Positions 21,342 through 23,423 of a stretch of 23,423 bases of DNA are shown piece after piece; position 1 is the first letter of the stretch; every line of letters begins with the position of its first letter. The DNA is taken from positions 1 to 23,423 of the forward strand of contig DKZL01000076.1 in the NCBI GenBank assembly GCA_002493635.1, in the 5' to 3' direction. The notes beneath the pieces are model-generated. The model did not search any database. It saw nothing but the letters and a program-made list of their open reading frames with translations, and was not told where the DNA came from. A program made the position numbers and the translations under genes. The stretch is from Ruminococcaceae bacterium UBA7075 (lineage in GTDB: Bacteria > Bacillota > Clostridia > Oscillospirales > Acutalibacteraceae).

Positions 21342-22796
21342 ATGAACAAGAAAACAAAATTTTTATCGGTTGTATTAGCCTTAGTGCTTGCAATCAGTGC
21401 CTTTACTGTTATGTCGTTAGCAGTAAATGCAGCAGAGGAAGACGACTATTGGGATATATCTGAATCAACCATGGATACTCCTACAGAATCTGTTGTTGAT
21501 CACATTGAACTTGTAAATTTACCTGAAACAACAGAGTATATTAAAGAAACAGATTGGGATTTTTCAAAAAATAATATCTTACTTGATGGACTTGAGTTTA
21601 ATGTATATTTTTCCGATGGCACAGAAAAGCATATTGTGTGTACTGAGAGTGTAGACTATTATTCTGAAGAGCTACATATTCAGTTCTTTGATTCTGAAGG
21701 TAATAAATTTGATGATCTTTCAGAGTCCGGCGAGTATACAGTCAGGATTTCTTATTATATTTTTAATGGAGATGTTAGTGACTACGAATCTGATTGTGAG
21801 GTTTGCGAATATACAATCAATGTGATTGAAGATCCTTTTAACTCAACTGTTAAAAGCATTGAAATTATAAAGCTGCCTAATAAAGTGTTTACCGCTCCGT
21901 ATATCAGTAGTGAAGACTGCAAAAGTCAGCAAGAATATTTTGATATGTTGAATGATAATTCTATTCAGTATAATATGAACGGTGCTCAGATGAAGATTAA
22001 CTTTACTGACGGTACATCGGATGTATATAATTTTGACAAACCTAATGGTTTTGGTCTTGTTTCTTTTGAATATGAAGGAAGATATATTACAGTTAATGAT
22101 TTGGGTAATTATAAGGCTGAGGTAGAGTTTGCAGGCAAAACAACAGTTTTTGAGGTTAATCACACAGGTGCAAATTCGTCTGCTATAGTAAAAGTTGAGC
22201 TTACAAAGCTTCCCGACAAGGTATTCACCGAGCCTTTGTTTACCGATTATTTCATTCCTCCTAAACAAGGAGAGAGCTTAGATTTAGATGAAGCAAATAA
22301 ATCTATTGCTTTGAATATGAAAGGTGCAGAGCTTACATATTACTATGCAAACGGTGAATCCGGAGTATATGTTTTTGATGATTACGTGTATTATGGTTTT
22401 GACGTAAGCGATAGATTATTAGCAGCATATACCACTGAATTAGATGAACCTTACAGCCAGATTGCCGTAACTGATTTAGGAAATTATAAGGCGAAAATTA
22501 GCTTTGATCCCGTAGGAGGCAGTGTTGACCTTGAATATGAATTTTCGGTAAAAACAAATAACGAGACCGATAGCACAATTACAGGCAACCCTGCAAACGG
22601 TAATTTAGCATCATCTGATACAGCCAAATCTTCAACCTCAGATACAGCAACTTCTGACAGCGTAATAAATGGCAACACAGATAACGGAGCAATCGCAACA
22701 GGCAGTGTTATGTATTCTGTTGTGGCTATCATTGTTTTAGTTTCTGCTTGCGGTGTACTTGCATTCTTTAACAGAAAGAGATACCTGAGCAAGTAA
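21342..22796 (+). CDS. Secreted, cell-wall-anchored protein with three Ig-like repeats
   Basis: 484 aa. Signal peptide about 1-31 (KKTK, hydrophobic core, AVNAAEE). Then three related domains, each opening with a V-x-L-x-x-LP motif: about 52-163 (IELVNLPETTEY...FNVYFSDGTEK), 169-276 (IEIIKLPNKVF...INFTDGTSD) and 282-404 (VELTKLPDKVF...YYYANGES), each ending in a GEYT or LGNYKA strand. This resembles bacterial Ig-like group 3 domains. A Ser/Thr/Asn-rich linker (405-447) precedes a hydrophobic span (about 455-476) and an NRKRYLSK tail. A sorting-like ATG replaces LPXTG. AAGGAG precedes ATG 21342. Likely adhesin or surface receptor; ligand unknown. Confidence 0.82.
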   Translation: MNKKTKFLSVVLALVLAISAFTVMSLAVNAAEEDDYWDISESTMDTPTESVVDHIELVNLPETTEYIKETDWDFSKNNILLDGLEFNVYFSDGTEKHIVCTESVDYYSEELHIQFFDSEGNKFDDLSESGEYTVRISYYIFNGDVSDYESDCEVCEYTINVIEDPFNSTVKSIEIIKLPNKVFTAPYISSEDCKSQQEYFDMLNDNSIQYNMNGAQMKINFTDGTSDVYNFDKPNGFGLVSFEYEGRYITVNDLGNYKAEVEFAGKTTVFEVNHTGANSSAIVKVELTKLPDKVFTEPLFTDYFIPPKQGESLDLDEANKSIALNMKGAELTYYYANGESGVYVFDDYVYYGFDVSDRLLAAYTTELDEPYSQIAVTDLGNYKAKISFDPVGGSVDLEYEFSVKTNNETDSTITGNPANGNLASSDTAKSSTSDTATSDSVINGNTDNGAIATGSVMYSVVAIIVLVSACGVLAFFNRKRYLSK

Positions 22797-22837
22797 TAAT
22801 CAATAAAACAAAAACGCTCTCTATTACAACCAGACTA

Positions 22838-22885
22838 ACACCCGATAATTGTTATTTCAGTTAACAGTTGTCGGGTGTTTTTATT
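22838..22885 (+). terminator. Terminator of the surface-protein gene
   Basis: ACACCCGA (22838-22845) pairs with TCGGGTGT (22871-22878), with further pairing inside (TTGTTA/TTAACA), followed by TTTTTATTT. Confidence 0.9.
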
Positions 22886-22905
22886 TGAGATTAGTATTAA
22901 TTGAG

Positions 22906-22920
22906 TTCTCCACGGGAGAA
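22906..22920 (+). other. Small perfect inverted repeat
   Basis: TTCTCC-ACG-GGAGAA between two terminators. Function unknown; no T-tail. Confidence 0.3.
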
Positions 22921-22942
22921 TATGACTACATAAAAAATTTTT

Positions 22943-22981
22943 GAAGAAATTGCATTGTTTTATGCAATTTCTTCTTTTTTT
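22943..22981 (+). terminator. Very strong second terminator
   Basis: 13-bp perfect stem GAAGAAATTGCAT (22943-22955) with ATGCAATTTCTTC (22962-22974), loop TGTTTT, then TTTTTT. Nothing is encoded between this and the previous terminator, so it insulates the phage-like cassette from upstream transcription. Confidence 0.92.
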
Positions 22982-22995
22982 ATACCCATAAGTGA

Positions 22996-23030
22996 GGACA
23001 CCTTTTTATAGAACTTTAATTTAGGTGTCC
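22996..23030 (+). other. Leader hairpin before the holin-type cassette
   Basis: GGACACCT (22996-23003) pairs perfectly with AGGTGTCC (23023-23030), 19-nt AT-rich loop, ending 11 bp before the TAAGGAGGT ribosome site of the next gene. There is no T-tail. It could be an operator or an RNA leader structure. Confidence 0.45.
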
Positions 23031-23054
23031 GAATAAAATGTAAGGAGGTATATT

Positions 23055-23330
23055 TTGACGAGTGAAATTATTCTCGCTCTGATATCCTTTGCAGGCACGC
23101 TTGCAGGTTCGCTTGCAGGTGTGTATGCAACGTCAAGATTGTCCAACTACCGCATTGAACAGCTTGAAAAGAAGGTTGATAAGCACAACAATCTTGTTGA
23201 GCGTGTTTACAAAATTGAGGAGCATCAGGCGGTTGTTGACAACAAACTAAAAACTTCGGATCATCGAATAGCTGATCTTGAAAATGAACAAAAAAACGGA
23301 AAGGAAAATGAGCATTATGAAAATTTTTAA
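23055..23330 (+). CDS. Small membrane protein with coiled coil, phage XhlA/holin-associated type
   Basis: 91 aa. One N-terminal hydrophobic helix (about 5-27, IILALISFAGTLAGSLAGVYA) is followed by a long heptad-like coiled coil with RIEQLEKKVDKHNNLVERVYKIEEHQAVV-type spacing and a charged tail. This matches the small proteins placed just before holin and endolysin in many Firmicutes prophages and lysis cassettes. TTG 23055 is set by TAAGGAGGT at 23041-23049. It overlaps the next gene by 14 bp. Confidence 0.75.
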   Translation: MTSEIILALISFAGTLAGSLAGVYATSRLSNYRIEQLEKKVDKHNNLVERVYKIEEHQAVVDNKLKTSDHRIADLENEQKNGKENEHYENF

Positions 23331-23423
23331 GTTTTATTTATCAAAAGATTGCCTTATAAAAGCGCTCAGAACCTTTTTGCAGACGGCAATCGGTTATATC
23401 ATCACAAATATCACGCTTTATCT
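23317..23423 (+). CDS. Holin-like membrane protein, partial (cut by window end)
   Basis: The first 35 codons are visible: MKIFKFYLSKDCLIKALRTF followed by a hydrophobic segment QTAIGYIITNITLY. A short basic N-terminus followed by an A-R-T-F-x-Q-T-A pattern is typical of small phage holins (r1t-type). ATG 23317 overlaps the previous gene's end; AAGGA at 23301-23305 is 11 nt upstream. An in-frame ATG at 23308 is too close to that site. Assignment is tentative because the rest is outside the window. Confidence 0.55.
   Translation, partial: MKIFKFYLSKDCLIKALRTFLQTAIGYIITNITLY

Overview
The window reads as chromosomal DNA of an AT-rich, spore-forming Gram-positive Clostridia member, most likely a gut Ruminococcaceae/Oscillospiraceae-type organism. 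The reasons are a SpoVM-like peptide, strong AGGAGG-type ribosome sites with several TTG starts, lysine/mDAP synthesis through DapL, U-rich intrinsic terminators, and a MreB/RecD2/ComF neighbourhood. The species cannot be fixed from the sequence alone.

Layout. 1-2490: a small Cys-rich protein (minus), the purine nucleoside phosphorylase-type PgeF protein, a RluA-type pseudouridine synthase (minus), then a two-gene micro-operon of a 47-aa membrane peptide and a 28-aa SpoVM. 2490-5520 is an accessory patch. It holds a frameshifted secreted protein, two tRNA-Ser genes, two tRNA-Leu 5' halves that break at the same base and surround a 109-aa orphan gene, a complete tRNA-Leu(UAG), a fragment of a mobile-element-type small ORF, and a 5'-truncated DUF3089 hydrolase. 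5530-11704 is minus strand: a PurF-like protein without its catalytic cysteine, a GNAT acetyltransferase, and a recD2-comF-mreB-like operon.

11991-20664 is one plus-strand run. An ANTAR regulator with a degenerate receiver is followed by carA, a carB ORF that continues in frame into dapF, then pyrG and dapL. It makes carbamoyl phosphate and CTP (CarA/CarB/PyrG) together with meso-diaminopimelate (DapL makes LL-DAP, DapF epimerises it), so nucleotide supply and peptidoglycan/lysine precursor supply are co-transcribed. It ends at a textbook terminator.

20700-23423: two copies, exactly 100 bp apart, of a hairpin repeat whose core is also at the window's first base; a XRE regulator divergent from a surface protein with Ig-like domains, with a palindrome inside the surface gene's promoter spacer; strong terminators; and the start of a holin-type cassette that runs off the window.

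The most unusual items are the CarB-DapF fused reading frame, the nested tRNA-Leu halves with a shared foreign junction, the Cys-less PurF homologue, and the self-contained XRE/operator/surface-protein unit. There is no CRISPR array, rRNA or intact transposase in the window.
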